Shown: one piece after another, positions 9,066-16,590 of the stretch
Layout: every line of letters starts with the position of its first letter
How positions within the stretch are numbered: position 1 is the stretch's first letter
Assembly (NCBI RefSeq): GCF_009765775.1
Contig: NZ_LMUU01000057.1
Location: forward strand, 1 to 64,000
Origin: Beijerinckia sp. L45
GTDB lineage: Bacteria; Pseudomonadota; Alphaproteobacteria; Rhizobiales; Beijerinckiaceae
Length of the DNA: 64,000 nt
Direction: 5' to 3'
Translations under genes and position numbers: made by a program
The notes under the pieces: model-generated
The model's database searches: none
What the model was told of the DNA's origin: nothing
The model's input: only the letters and a program-made list of their open reading frames with translations

Positions 9066-9383
9066 ATGAACCTGCCCTGCCCTGCCCAAACCAATGTTCA
9101 GATGCTCGTGCTCGAGCGCGTCGAGCCGGCGCAAAATTGTCAGCGCTATTATGTGCTGTCGGTGAGCGCCAGTTTGTTTGGCGACGCGGCGCTGACGCGC
9201 GAATGGGGCCGCATCGGGCGGCGCGGCGGCAGCACGATCAATCTCTATGCAGACGACGGCGCGGCGTGCGAGGCGCTTGTGACCTGGCTGCGCCGCAAGC
9301 AGAAGCGGGGTTATGCGCCGGTGCTCGCCGTCGCCGCGCAGGCACCTAAAATCAAACCTTACAACACGCCCCAGGCACGATAG
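9066..9383 (+). CDS. WGR domain protein
   Basis: A 105-residue protein formed by one WGR domain (YYVLSVSASLFGD, EWGRIGRRGG), a fold found in PARPs and in many bacterial plasmid proteins, where it is thought to bind nucleic acid. Its 3' end overlaps the 3' end of the convergent gene at 9359. Such WGR genes often sit beside plasmid transfer or repair genes; no partner is evident here. Confidence 0.82.
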   Translation: MNLPCPAQTNVQMLVLERVEPAQNCQRYYVLSVSASLFGDAALTREWGRIGRRGGSTINLYADDGAACEALVTWLRRKQKRGYAPVLAVAAQAPKIKPYNTPQAR

Positions 9384-10486
9384 CGCCCACGGCCCGTGGC
9401 TTCGCGAAGGCAGAGCGCTGCGACGAGGTCGAGCGCGCCACGTTGCGACACACCGCATTCTTGCGCAATCAGTCGCGCCGACACGAGCGGTCGTGCCATC
9501 ACCAGGTCGATCACGGCCGGCAGGCTCGAATTGATCCGTCTACCAACCAACCGCCGTTGCAAGATCTCGCGAGCGAGCAGCCAGCGATCATGGTCCTTGA
9601 CACCCTGATCGGCGGCAGCCTGGATGCCTTCGATCAGGGCAAGCAGGCGGATCGTGGGATCGCGATGCATGCGGCGCTCGCGCAAAACTGCTTTGAGCCC
9701 GCAGTTTAGCGTCAAGAGATGCGCCCGCGTTTTCCCACGGGCTTTTAGAAGTGCCGGGACGAGGAGACGGCCCAGCCACGGTGCGCGCTGCAGCGGTTCG
9801 ATGGCGGTCCAGGCCTGCATCGCCAGCACGGCGGCAAGAACCGGCGGTAGGTCTCTGGTTTGCCGCAGAACATCCTGCCATTCGGCCAGTCGCGAGTCTT
9901 CGTCCCAATCGAGATCGTACAAAATGATCTCTTTGTTTTCCGGTTCGGGTCGGTTGCTGCGCTCGCCGGCAAGAACGCGATCGGAGCGGGCGATGAGAGC
10001 GTCGAGCGCAGCCAGTTCGGCAGCCAGCGGATCGTCCTCGTCAGGCTCCCCCGAGGCGGACGATAGATCGTCCTCGTCGGCATCGGTGTCGCCAGGATCC
10101 GGTGTGACCGCCCTCCCCTGCGTCGCGTCGGACCCCACGCGATCGCGCAAGGCCGCGAGGCCGGCGGCGGACAGCGCCCAGGCGGGATCGGGCTCGGACG
10201 CAATGCGACGGCGGGCTCGCAAAACAGCGTGGGCGCGGACGAGCTCGTGGGTGGGGACGCGGATGTCCATGCGCGCGTCATGCAGGACGAGATCGTCTTG
10301 GGCGATGAGCGAGCCGTCGAGCCAGAGGCTGGCGGCAGCGTCGGCAAAATGGGTGCGGGCGCTCCATCCGGCGCGGATCGGGCTTTTGGCGAGGGTTTGG
10401 TCGAGACGTGCGAGGGCATCTTCCGCGCGGGCGAGCGGACCGCTGAGTTTTGACCACGGGATGGGATCGGGCAACGTGTAAGTCAT
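9359..10486 (-). CDS. RHE_PE00001-type plasmid protein (DUF1612 with HTH)
   Basis: A 375-residue protein of a family widespread on rhizobial and methylobacterial replicons; role unknown. It starts MTYTLPDPIPWSKL and has RAGWSARTHFADA, then an acidic linker (residues about 150-185). The C-terminus carries a predicted helix-turn-helix (LIAQECGVSQRGALDLV) and ends GRGRYRAWGVL. The ATG at 10486 matches the conserved N-terminus; the longer frame to 10531 is not needed. It is divergent from the recombinase fragment at 10660. Confidence 0.75.
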   Translation of the reverse strand: MTYTLPDPIPWSKLSGPLARAEDALARLDQTLAKSPIRAGWSARTHFADAAASLWLDGSLIAQDDLVLHDARMDIRVPTHELVRAHAVLRARRRIASEPDPAWALSAAGLAALRDRVGSDATQGRAVTPDPGDTDADEDDLSSASGEPDEDDPLAAELAALDALIARSDRVLAGERSNRPEPENKEIILYDLDWDEDSRLAEWQDVLRQTRDLPPVLAAVLAMQAWTAIEPLQRAPWLGRLLVPALLKARGKTRAHLLTLNCGLKAVLRERRMHRDPTIRLLALIEGIQAAADQGVKDHDRWLLAREILQRRLVGRRINSSLPAVIDLVMARPLVSARLIAQECGVSQRGALDLVAALCLREATGRGRYRAWGVL

Positions 10487-10574
10487 TGACAAGTATTGTA
10501 CCAAGACCGGAAACGGAAGCCAAGGGGGCATACACTTCCATCATCGAAACAGACCTATTCTGGCTATTCAAGCC

Positions 10575-10597
10575 ATCGATAATCATAGCTTATCGAT
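10575..10597. promoter_or_regulatory. inverted repeat ATCGATAA-N7-TTATCGAT
   Basis: Perfect 8-base arms with a 7-base spacer (10583-10589) lie between the divergent RHE_PE00001-type gene and the truncated recombinase. The form fits either an operator or a core site for a tyrosine recombinase (arms bound by two protomers, spacer as crossover). The sequence alone does not decide which. Confidence 0.5.
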
Positions 10598-10659
10598 AGC
10601 TTGACCGATTAGGAGATTGGCCGTACTAAGTGCTGATGTGTTAGACGAGCGGGAGCCCA

Positions 10660-11055
10660 ATGGCCTACGATCAAGGAGCCACGGCGAAGGACATCTTCGA
10701 GTTGAAGCGGGCCTGCGCAGGTCCGGATAACCTGGCTGCCCGCGCCCTGATCGGGCTGGCCGCTGGCGGATTACGGCTTTCCGAGATAGGCGCGCTCAAT
10801 TCGTCCGACATCGTCAGCCAGTCCGACGAGGCTTCGGCACCGTCGGTGGTGGTGACGACCAATGGCAAGTCAAAGCAGCGCTCCATCTCGATCGGCGGAG
10901 AAGACGCTATCGCCATTCTGGCATATGACAGAGGGCTGAGATCGAATGGCGCCGTCCTTGGGTCTGCGGCCAAGATCTGGGCGGGGTTGAATGCAGGCTT
11001 TCCTTTCCACGCCTTCAGGCATGCCTTGGCCAGGCGTCTGATGGAAGCCAAGTAG
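10660..11055 (+). pseudogene. tyrosine recombinase fragment lacking the catalytic Tyr
   Basis: 131 residues that cover the middle of a tyrosine recombinase catalytic domain. The first Arg block (GGLRLSEIGAL) and the H-x-x-R block (HAFRHALARRL) are present, but the protein ends 5 residues later, before the second His and the nucleophilic Tyr. GGGAG 5 bases before the ATG suggests it is still translated. The N-terminal core-binding domain is also missing. Probably a remnant, though a dominant-negative or accessory role is possible. Confidence 0.6.
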
Positions 11056-11158
11056 AGGGGCGGCAACCCGGCCGTCGAACTGCTTCAACGCTCTTGGCTG
11101 AAGTGCATCATGACGTCCCGTCAACTGGCCTGAGCGCAGCGAACAAGGAAATGGGATC

Positions 11159-12340
11159 TTGAACGCCGACGACCTGGACACGGACATCGTAGTCCATGAA
11201 GAGCCGGCTACCCTGCGCTCCTATGAACTCGACGCCCTGTCCTCGATACTCCCGCCGGACCGTCGCGATCGGATGGCGGAGGTCCTGACCGATGACGACG
11301 TCGCCACCCTCAAGCATCTAGCCAGGGAGGGAATGGGCCGCAACACTCTTCGCGCGCTCGCCTCGGACTTGAACTACCTGGAAACCTGGGCGCACGCGGC
11401 GCTTGGCAGCCCCCTGCCCTGGCCGGCTTCGGAAGGACTGGTGCTGAAATTCCTGGCCCACCACCTCTACGATGCCGCGGAACGTGAGAACGACGCCGCA
11501 CACGGCATGCCGGGGGACGTCGAGCGGCTCATGCGAGCCGACGGGTGCCTACGGATCCTCGGGCCGCATTCGCCGGCGACCGTCCGCCGGCGCCTCGCCC
11601 TCTGGTCGACCCTCCACAGGTGGCGTGGCATGGAAGGTCCGTTCACCTCGGCGAGCATCCGGGCCGCGGTCCGCCTCGCCGTACGCGCTTCGAACCGCCC
11701 GCGAATGCGCAAGAGCCAGAACGCGGTGACGCGCGACGTCCTGGATCTGCTGCTCGCGGCGTGCCCAAGCAATTCGAACGCGGACCTGCGCGATCGCGCC
11801 CTGCTCCTCGTGGCTTTCGCTTCGGGTGGCCGCCGCCGCTCCGAGGTCGCGAGGCTGAGGGTGGAAGACCTGATCGACCGGGCGCCGGTGTCGGCTGAGC
11901 CCGGCAATGCCGATGCCGCCACCACCCTGCCCTGCCTGGCGATCCACTTAGGGAGAACGAAGACCGCAGGCGCGGAACAAGACGAGCGGGTCATCCTGAT
12001 CGGCCGGGCGGTGTCCGCCCTCAAGACATGGATCGCGCTTGCGCCGATCCGGAACGGTCCCGTCTTCAGGGCGGTCGACCGGTTCGATCGCGTCGGCGGC
12101 AAGGCGTTGGATGCCCAGAGCGTCAACGTGATCCTGAAGAAACGCTGCCGTGTCGCGGGGCTCGACCCGACGCTGTTTTCCGCCCACGGTCTGCGCTCGG
12201 GCTATCTCACGGAGGCGGCTCGGCAGGGCGTGCCGATACAAGAAGCGATGCGGCAGTCGCGCCACCGTTCGGTGCAGCAGGCGGCGGATTACTACAATGA
12301 GGCAGACGTGGAACGTGGCCGGTCCGCCAGGCTCGGCTGA
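11159..12340 (+). CDS. tyrosine recombinase/integrase
   Basis: A complete 393-residue integrase. The N-terminal core-binding domain spans about residues 40-185. The catalytic residues are all visible: Arg in GGRRRSEVARL, His-x-x-Arg in SAHGLRSG, His in SRHRS and Tyr in AADYYN. It follows the recombinase fragment by about 100 bases. TTG at 11159 is the only start with a plausible upstream AAGGAA. It may have mobilised the neighbouring Ubl operon, but no attachment repeats were found. Confidence 0.85.
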   Translation: MNADDLDTDIVVHEEPATLRSYELDALSSILPPDRRDRMAEVLTDDDVATLKHLAREGMGRNTLRALASDLNYLETWAHAALGSPLPWPASEGLVLKFLAHHLYDAAERENDAAHGMPGDVERLMRADGCLRILGPHSPATVRRRLALWSTLHRWRGMEGPFTSASIRAAVRLAVRASNRPRMRKSQNAVTRDVLDLLLAACPSNSNADLRDRALLLVAFASGGRRRSEVARLRVEDLIDRAPVSAEPGNADAATTLPCLAIHLGRTKTAGAEQDERVILIGRAVSALKTWIALAPIRNGPVFRAVDRFDRVGGKALDAQSVNVILKKRCRVAGLDPTLFSAHGLRSGYLTEAARQGVPIQEAMRQSRHRSVQQAADYYNEADVERGRSARLG

Positions 12341-12368
12341 AGGCCTTCGTCAATGCAGCGCGATGAGC

Positions 12369-13247
12369 TCAGCGACGGAAACGCGGCGTCCAGCAGTCCT
12401 CGACGTCCTCGTCCAGCTCGGCGTCATCGTCGGCGAAGGTGCTCGTGGTGATGACGGTCAGGGCCTTGCCATAGGGGCCGAGGCCGAGGACCTCCTCCTC
12501 CATTGCGACTTTCCTGCAGCCGAACCAATCCCGCAGATCGCCGTCCTCTTGTGCCCGGTGCCCTTCCGTAACGTTGGCGGCGTTGCGAACGAAGCGCTCC
12601 GTGGCGACGCCGCCTGGCAGAAGTTCGCCCTTGCGCGGCCATGTCATCGATCCGAACTCCTGCATCGTCTTCGACATGAAGCAGAAGTCCAGGCGGCCGC
12701 CGGTGCTGAGTACGACGGCGGCCGGGACCGACGTCCGTTGAGCGTAGCGGATCGCGGTCGCGACCAAGGAGGTTTCGCAGAGGCGGCTCATCGCTTCGAC
12801 CGCCGCAAGGCCCTCGCCCACCTTCCTTAACGCGGCGTCGAAGAGGAAGTCCGGCATCAGCAGCGCGGCTGCAAAGTGATCCGCCTCGGCCTCGTATATA
12901 TCCGACGAGGTGAACCCCGCGTGGGACGCGTGGACGTCGCCGCCCGCGAAGATGTGCTCCGGATGGCCGGGAAGCAGGTAGTGGCCGAGTTCATGGGCGA
13001 TGCTGAAGTTCTGGAAGCCCACGCTCCTGATGTGAGTGGCGTAGCAGATGCAGAACGCATCGCCGTGGCGAAGCAGCATCCCCGATACGCCCGCGGCGGC
13101 GTCGGACTTCGCCTGCACGAGGATGTCGAGGCTTTCTGCGATCTCCTTGGGGCGCACCGGAAGCGACACGATGCCGTTCTCGCGGGCCCACTTCTCGGCG
13201 ACCAGGCCGGCGAACAACGGATTCCGTCGGGCGCCGGTCTTCGACAT
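12369..13247 (-). CDS. ImmA/IrrE-type metallopeptidase, partner of the XRE repressor
   Basis: A 292-residue peptidase with the zinc motif HELGHYLLPGH near residue 85 and EAEADHFAAALLMP as third-ligand helix, followed by a C-terminal domain of about 130 residues without recognised fold. Its ATG overlaps the stop of the upstream XRE gene by one base (ATGA), a strict translational coupling. In ICEBs1-like systems the ImmA partner cuts the XRE repressor to induce the element. By analogy this pair should control the divergent Ubl operon (inference). Confidence 0.88.
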   Translation of the reverse strand: MSKTGARRNPLFAGLVAEKWARENGIVSLPVRPKEIAESLDILVQAKSDAAAGVSGMLLRHGDAFCICYATHIRSVGFQNFSIAHELGHYLLPGHPEHIFAGGDVHASHAGFTSSDIYEAEADHFAAALLMPDFLFDAALRKVGEGLAAVEAMSRLCETSLVATAIRYAQRTSVPAAVVLSTGGRLDFCFMSKTMQEFGSMTWPRKGELLPGGVATERFVRNAANVTEGHRAQEDGDLRDWFGCRKVAMEEEVLGLGPYGKALTVITTSTFADDDAELDEDVEDCWTPRFRR

Positions 13248-13579
13248 CAGCCGTCCTTCTTCCGGTTCTTTTCCGCCAGGAGCTGGAAGATGCCCTCGGC
13301 AAGCTTGCGATCCTCCGCGCTCATCAACTGGCCATGCCGATAGAGCGGGTCCGCCGACGTGCTGACATCCGGGGTCTCGGCGAGCCCGAGCAGGAAGTCC
13401 GTCGTCACCTCAAGCGCGCGGGCCAAGCGGCGGAGGTTGTCGAAGGAGGGCTTCCGCGCCCCCGCTTCGAAGTGGGAGATCGAAGTCGGAGGGAGGCCAG
13501 ACAGTGTCGCGGCCTCGCCCTGGCTGAGCTTGCGGAGCTCGCGCGCCTTCTTGAGGCGCTCCGGGAATACGTCAGACAA
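13247..13579 (-). CDS. XRE-family transcriptional repressor
   Basis: 110 residues with an N-terminal helix-turn-helix (RLKKARELRKLSQGEAATLS, SISHFEAGARKPSFDNLRRL) and a charged C-terminal tail that may be the ImmA cleavage region. It is read divergently from the ubiquitin-like operon across a 138-base gap holding an imperfect palindrome at 13611-13630. It is the first gene of a two-gene unit with the ImmA peptidase. Confidence 0.88.
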   Translation of the reverse strand: MSDVFPERLKKARELRKLSQGEAATLSGLPPTSISHFEAGARKPSFDNLRRLARALEVTTDFLLGLAETPDVSTSADPLYRHGQLMSAEDRKLAEGIFQLLAEKNRKKDG

Positions 13580-13610
13580 GCATGTGCTTCCACCATTATC
13601 GACATGATGA

Positions 13611-13640
13611 ACTTGACGAAGTCGACAAGTCTCTTATATG
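13611..13640 (+). promoter_or_regulatory. Ubl-operon promoter with overlapping operator
   Basis: TTGACG (13613-13618), 16-base spacer, TATATG (13635-13640) form a sigma70-like promoter toward the Ubl gene. A 20-base imperfect palindrome (13611-13630, arms ACTTGaCGA and TCGaCAAGT) covers the -35 box and spacer. This is the expected position for repression by the divergent XRE protein. Binding is inferred. Confidence 0.5.
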
Positions 13641-13717
13641 TAGAACGCGCCATGTCCGAGATGGCGAATCCGACATGTAGATGCCTGGGGCGGACTCGGC
13701 CGTCAAGGAGAAATATG

Positions 13718-14098
13718 ATGGACGAGCACCATGAGCATCGCGGCAGCATCGTCGCGGAAGAGACGACCGTCAAGGACACGATCATCGTCGAGGACGGTGA
13801 GATCATCGAGGAGGTGATCGACGTCGAGGAATGGATCCTCGCCAAGAGGACGATCCACCGCCGCGCGAAGCGGTTCCTGATCAAGGTCGACAAGCACAAG
13901 CATGTCTTCGAGACGTCGCATGCGACCGGGCGCGAGATCCTCGACAAGGCCGGCAAGATGCCCGTCGAGAAGTACATCCTGCGGCAGGTCCACAAGGATG
14001 GCGGTCTCTCCAAGATCGAGCTCGACCAGAGCGTCGACTTCGTCCTCCACGGCATCGAGAAGTTCAAGACGATGCTCAAGACGGCGCAGGACGGCTAG
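13718..14098 (+). CDS. ubiquitin-like modifier (Multiubiquitin family), single domain
   Basis: 126 residues. Residues 1-48 form an acidic leader, and residues about 50-120 match the prokaryotic Multiubiquitin domain (KRFLIKVDKHKHVF, KYILRQVHKDGG, SVDFVLHGIEKF). Only one domain is seen, whereas many relatives have several in tandem. The chain ends AQDG, not the GlyGly of ubiquitin. AAGGAG (13705-13710) lies 7 bases before ATG 13718 and 4 before ATG 13715, so 13718 is preferred. It is the first gene of a four-gene operon with E2-like, E1-JAB and DUF6527-like genes. Likely the conjugated modifier. Confidence 0.85.
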   Translation: MDEHHEHRGSIVAEETTVKDTIIVEDGEIIEEVIDVEEWILAKRTIHRRAKRFLIKVDKHKHVFETSHATGREILDKAGKMPVEKYILRQVHKDGGLSKIELDQSVDFVLHGIEKFKTMLKTAQDG

Positions 14099-14100
14099 CC

Positions 14101-14520
14101 GTGACCGCCCTGCCCGCCCTACGCCGGCATTTCAGGCTGCCCGAAGACGACGAGACGTTCCTCGACGGCTTCGGACAGCCTTGGGAGGCGATCGTCGAAG
14201 GCTCTGCGCGCTGGTTGATCCTTCGCGGCCTTGTTCTTCCGGCAGGCTACCTGCAGCAGGTCGTCGATGTCGCCTTCATGATTACGCCGATGTATCCGCC
14301 GGGCGAACTCGACATGGCTTACGTGCACCCGTGGATGGTTCGCTCCGACGGGCAGCCGATCCCGCAGACACAGATCCCGCAGATGATCGAAGGCCGCTCC
14401 TGGCAGCGCTGGTCGCGCCATAGGGCGCCGGCCAATCCGTGGCTTCCGGGAGAGGACGATCTCGCCAGCCACATTCATTATGCGCAGTCCTGGTTCGCAG
14501 CCGAATTCGAGAGGCGCTGA
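14101..14520 (+). CDS. prokaryotic E2-like protein without cysteine
   Basis: 139 residues resembling the prokaryotic E2 'family E' proteins coded beside Multiubiquitin genes. It has LPAGYLQQVVDVAFMITPMY followed by PPGELDMAYVHPWM, which is the E2 beta-sheet and the YPP turn. There is no cysteine anywhere, so thioester chemistry is impossible. The block EGRSWQRWSRHR lies where the E2 active site should be and offers serines. GTG start is 2 bases after the upstream stop, so translation is coupled. Family assignment is good; the chemistry is inferred. Confidence 0.78.
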   Translation: MTALPALRRHFRLPEDDETFLDGFGQPWEAIVEGSARWLILRGLVLPAGYLQQVVDVAFMITPMYPPGELDMAYVHPWMVRSDGQPIPQTQIPQMIEGRSWQRWSRHRAPANPWLPGEDDLASHIHYAQSWFAAEFERR

Positions 14521-14522
14521 AC

Positions 14523-15935
14523 ATGCACACCACGCTCAGCCTTACAGGCTTCCAACACGCGGCACTTCGCGAACACCTCCTTCCGCCGGACGGCTTCGAA
14601 GCGGTAGCGATCGCCCTCTGCGGTCGACGCGCCGGCGCCGAGAGGCACCGTCTCGTCGCGCGCGCCGTCCATCTCGTCCCGCATGCCGACTGCACCGAGC
14701 GGTCGGTCGACACGGTGGCTTGGCCGACCGACATCATGGTGCCCTGGCTCCAGGAGGCCGACCGCCGCGGCCTCAGCGTGGTGAAGATCCACTCGCATCG
14801 GGACGGCCTCGCACACTTCTCGACCATGGACGACGAGACCGACGCCGCCCTCTTTCCCTGCGTCTGTTCGTGGATCGATGCCGACGTCCCGCACGCCAGC
14901 GTCGTCCTGCTGCCTGACGGCCGCATGTTCGGCAGGGCCGTGAAGGCGGACGGCATCTTCGAACCGATAGAAACGATCATGGTCGTCGGCGATGACCTGG
15001 AGATATGGCACGAGGACGAATTCACCCCGACAGAAACCAAGGCGGCGTTGCCGGAATTTACCAGGCGCCACGCTCAAGCCTTCGGCGACCGCACGACGCG
15101 ACGTCTTCGGCGGATGTCAGCCGCCGTCATCGGATGCTCAGGCACAGGAAGCATCGTCATCGAGCAGCTGGTCCGGCTCGGGATCGGACGCCTCGTCATC
15201 GTCGACGACGACATCGTGAAAAGCCTGAACCTCAACCGCATCCTCAACGCGACCCAGGCAGACGCAGAGGCTGAGATCCTCAAGGTCGACATGACCAGCG
15301 ACGCCATCGCGCGGGTAGGGCTCGGCACGGAGGTCGAGCGGTTCGCCACCAACCTCGCCGACGCCGATGCGGTGCGTGCTGTCGCCGGGTGCGACGTCGT
15401 CTTCGGTTGCGTCGACACGGCGGAAGGGCGGTTCATGGCCAACCTCCTGGCGACCTACTACGTGCTTCCATACATCGACGTCGGTGTCGCGTTGGACGCC
15501 GACGAGACGGGCGCTATCACGCAGGTATGCGGCTATGTTCACTATCTCCAACCGGGCGCATCCAGCCTTCTGAGCCGAGGCGCGATCACGATGGCGGAGG
15601 TCACGGCGGAAGCGCTAAAAAGGCAAAACCCTGAACAGTACACCGAACGCAAGAAGGCTGGTTACATCCAGAACGTCCAAGAGGACCGCCCGGCCGTGAT
15701 CAGCGTCAATGCCGTCCTGGCCGGCATGGCCGTAAACGAGCTGCTCGCCCGGCTCCATGGGTTCCGCGACGAACCGAACGGGTGCTACGGCACCATCGGC
15801 ATGAGCATCAGCCAGGTCGCCTTCTATCCCGAGGCGGAGACGGGCACGCCATGCAAGATACTAGCGCGCCACGTTGGCAGGGGCGACATCGTCCCGCTTC
15901 TCGAGCAGGCGGAGTTGAGCGAGGTGGCAGCATGA
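14523..15935 (+). CDS. JAB-E1 fusion: ubiquitin-like activating enzyme with N-terminal JAB peptidase
   Basis: 470 residues. The N-terminal JAB/MPN domain has Glu26 and the zinc motif H90-S-H92-x7-S100-x2-D103, complete for an isopeptidase. The E1/ThiF domain has the nucleotide loop GCSGTGS (204-210), IVDDD (226-230), NLNR (236-239) and FGCVDTAEGR (294-303). In many relatives the crossover segment reads P-x-x-C-x-x-C; here it is PGASSLLSRG (344-353), with serines instead. It should adenylate the Ubl C-terminus and may trim it with the JAB domain. The start follows the E2-like stop by 2 bases. Confidence 0.9.
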   Translation: MHTTLSLTGFQHAALREHLLPPDGFEAVAIALCGRRAGAERHRLVARAVHLVPHADCTERSVDTVAWPTDIMVPWLQEADRRGLSVVKIHSHRDGLAHFSTMDDETDAALFPCVCSWIDADVPHASVVLLPDGRMFGRAVKADGIFEPIETIMVVGDDLEIWHEDEFTPTETKAALPEFTRRHAQAFGDRTTRRLRRMSAAVIGCSGTGSIVIEQLVRLGIGRLVIVDDDIVKSLNLNRILNATQADAEAEILKVDMTSDAIARVGLGTEVERFATNLADADAVRAVAGCDVVFGCVDTAEGRFMANLLATYYVLPYIDVGVALDADETGAITQVCGYVHYLQPGASSLLSRGAITMAEVTAEALKRQNPEQYTERKKAGYIQNVQEDRPAVISVNAVLAGMAVNELLARLHGFRDEPNGCYGTIGMSISQVAFYPEAETGTPCKILARHVGRGDIVPLLEQAELSEVAA

Positions 15936-16306
15936 CGGCTCCCAAAGAAATCCTTCAGACCGTCCGGTCGACAGCCTCGCGATGGCTGGTCGGGCTATGG
16001 GGCCGCCTCCCTTGGGGCCGAAAGCGTTACCGCGTCTCGAAGGTCAACGATCTGCCAGAGAGGCTGCGTCCGGGCATGCTCTATGTCGTTGTGGAAGGCA
16101 AGGTTGAGATCCAGGCGACCATGGCCTGCCCCCGGGGACGTTGCAGCTCGCCGCTGAACCTGAATCTCATGCCTGACGATCACCCGATGTGGACCCTTCA
16201 ACGCCACAATCACGGGCTGCCGTCCTTAGCTCCCTCCGTCTGGAGAAAACACGATTGTGGGTGCCATTTCTGGCTTCGACGCGGAGAAGTCGTATGGTGC
16301 GACTAG
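15932..16306 (+). CDS. DUF6527-like protein, last gene of the Ubl operon
   Basis: 124 residues, ATG overlapping the E1 stop (ATGA). Short basic N-terminus, then LRPGMLYVVVEGKVE. A Cys-rich part follows with CPRGRCSSPLNL and, near the end, HDCGCHFWLRRGEVVWC. It matches DUF6527-type proteins of bacterial Ubl operons (from memory). The cysteines could bind one zinc. Ser in RCSSP and His in CGCHFW could form a Ser-His pair, as described for a protease family in 'Bub' operons. That role is inference. Confidence 0.68.
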   Translation: MTAPKEILQTVRSTASRWLVGLWGRLPWGRKRYRVSKVNDLPERLRPGMLYVVVEGKVEIQATMACPRGRCSSPLNLNLMPDDHPMWTLQRHNHGLPSLAPSVWRKHDCGCHFWLRRGEVVWCD

Positions 16307-16355
16307 CCTACGTTGGCTCATTGCAGAAGCGCTTCCACGCCACACAAGTCATCTG

Positions 16356-16371
16356 GTTAGCCGCGGCTAAC
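16356..16371. promoter_or_regulatory. parS centromere site 1 (repABC type)
   Basis: Perfect 16-base palindrome GTTAGCCGCGGCTAAC, fitting the repABC parS pattern GTT-N4-GC-N4-AAC bound by RepB. It lies 220 bases before repA. Confidence 0.85.
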
Positions 16372-16386
16372 TCTTGTGCAATCCGG

Positions 16387-16402
16387 GTTAGCCGCGGCTA
16401 AC
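16387..16402. promoter_or_regulatory. parS centromere site 2 (repABC type)
   Basis: An identical copy of the 16-base palindrome, 31 bases (three helical turns) after the first, so both lie on the same face of the DNA. Downstream, GTTAA (16464-16468) and TTAAC (16476-16480) form a further small inverted repeat near the repA promoter that RepA could bind. Confidence 0.85.
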
Positions 16403-16590
16403 CGCCGGCCTTTTGCAGCCTGTATCATCAGCGTTTCCGCCTGCCGTTGCAGACCGTACTTCTGTTAACTTCTCATTAACTTAAAAGGCCTTGCCAGAGG
16501 GTAAGAATCGGCTCTTATTCGCCTAACTGCGCAGAATGCGGCAATCTTCGACGCAATGCGCAGGTAGTAACAAAAGAGTTTATCCGGCTT

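Noticed and set aside
14478-15077. Minus-strand open frame of 199 codons over the JAB domain
   Set aside because: Antisense shadow; the + strand has clear JAB zinc residues.
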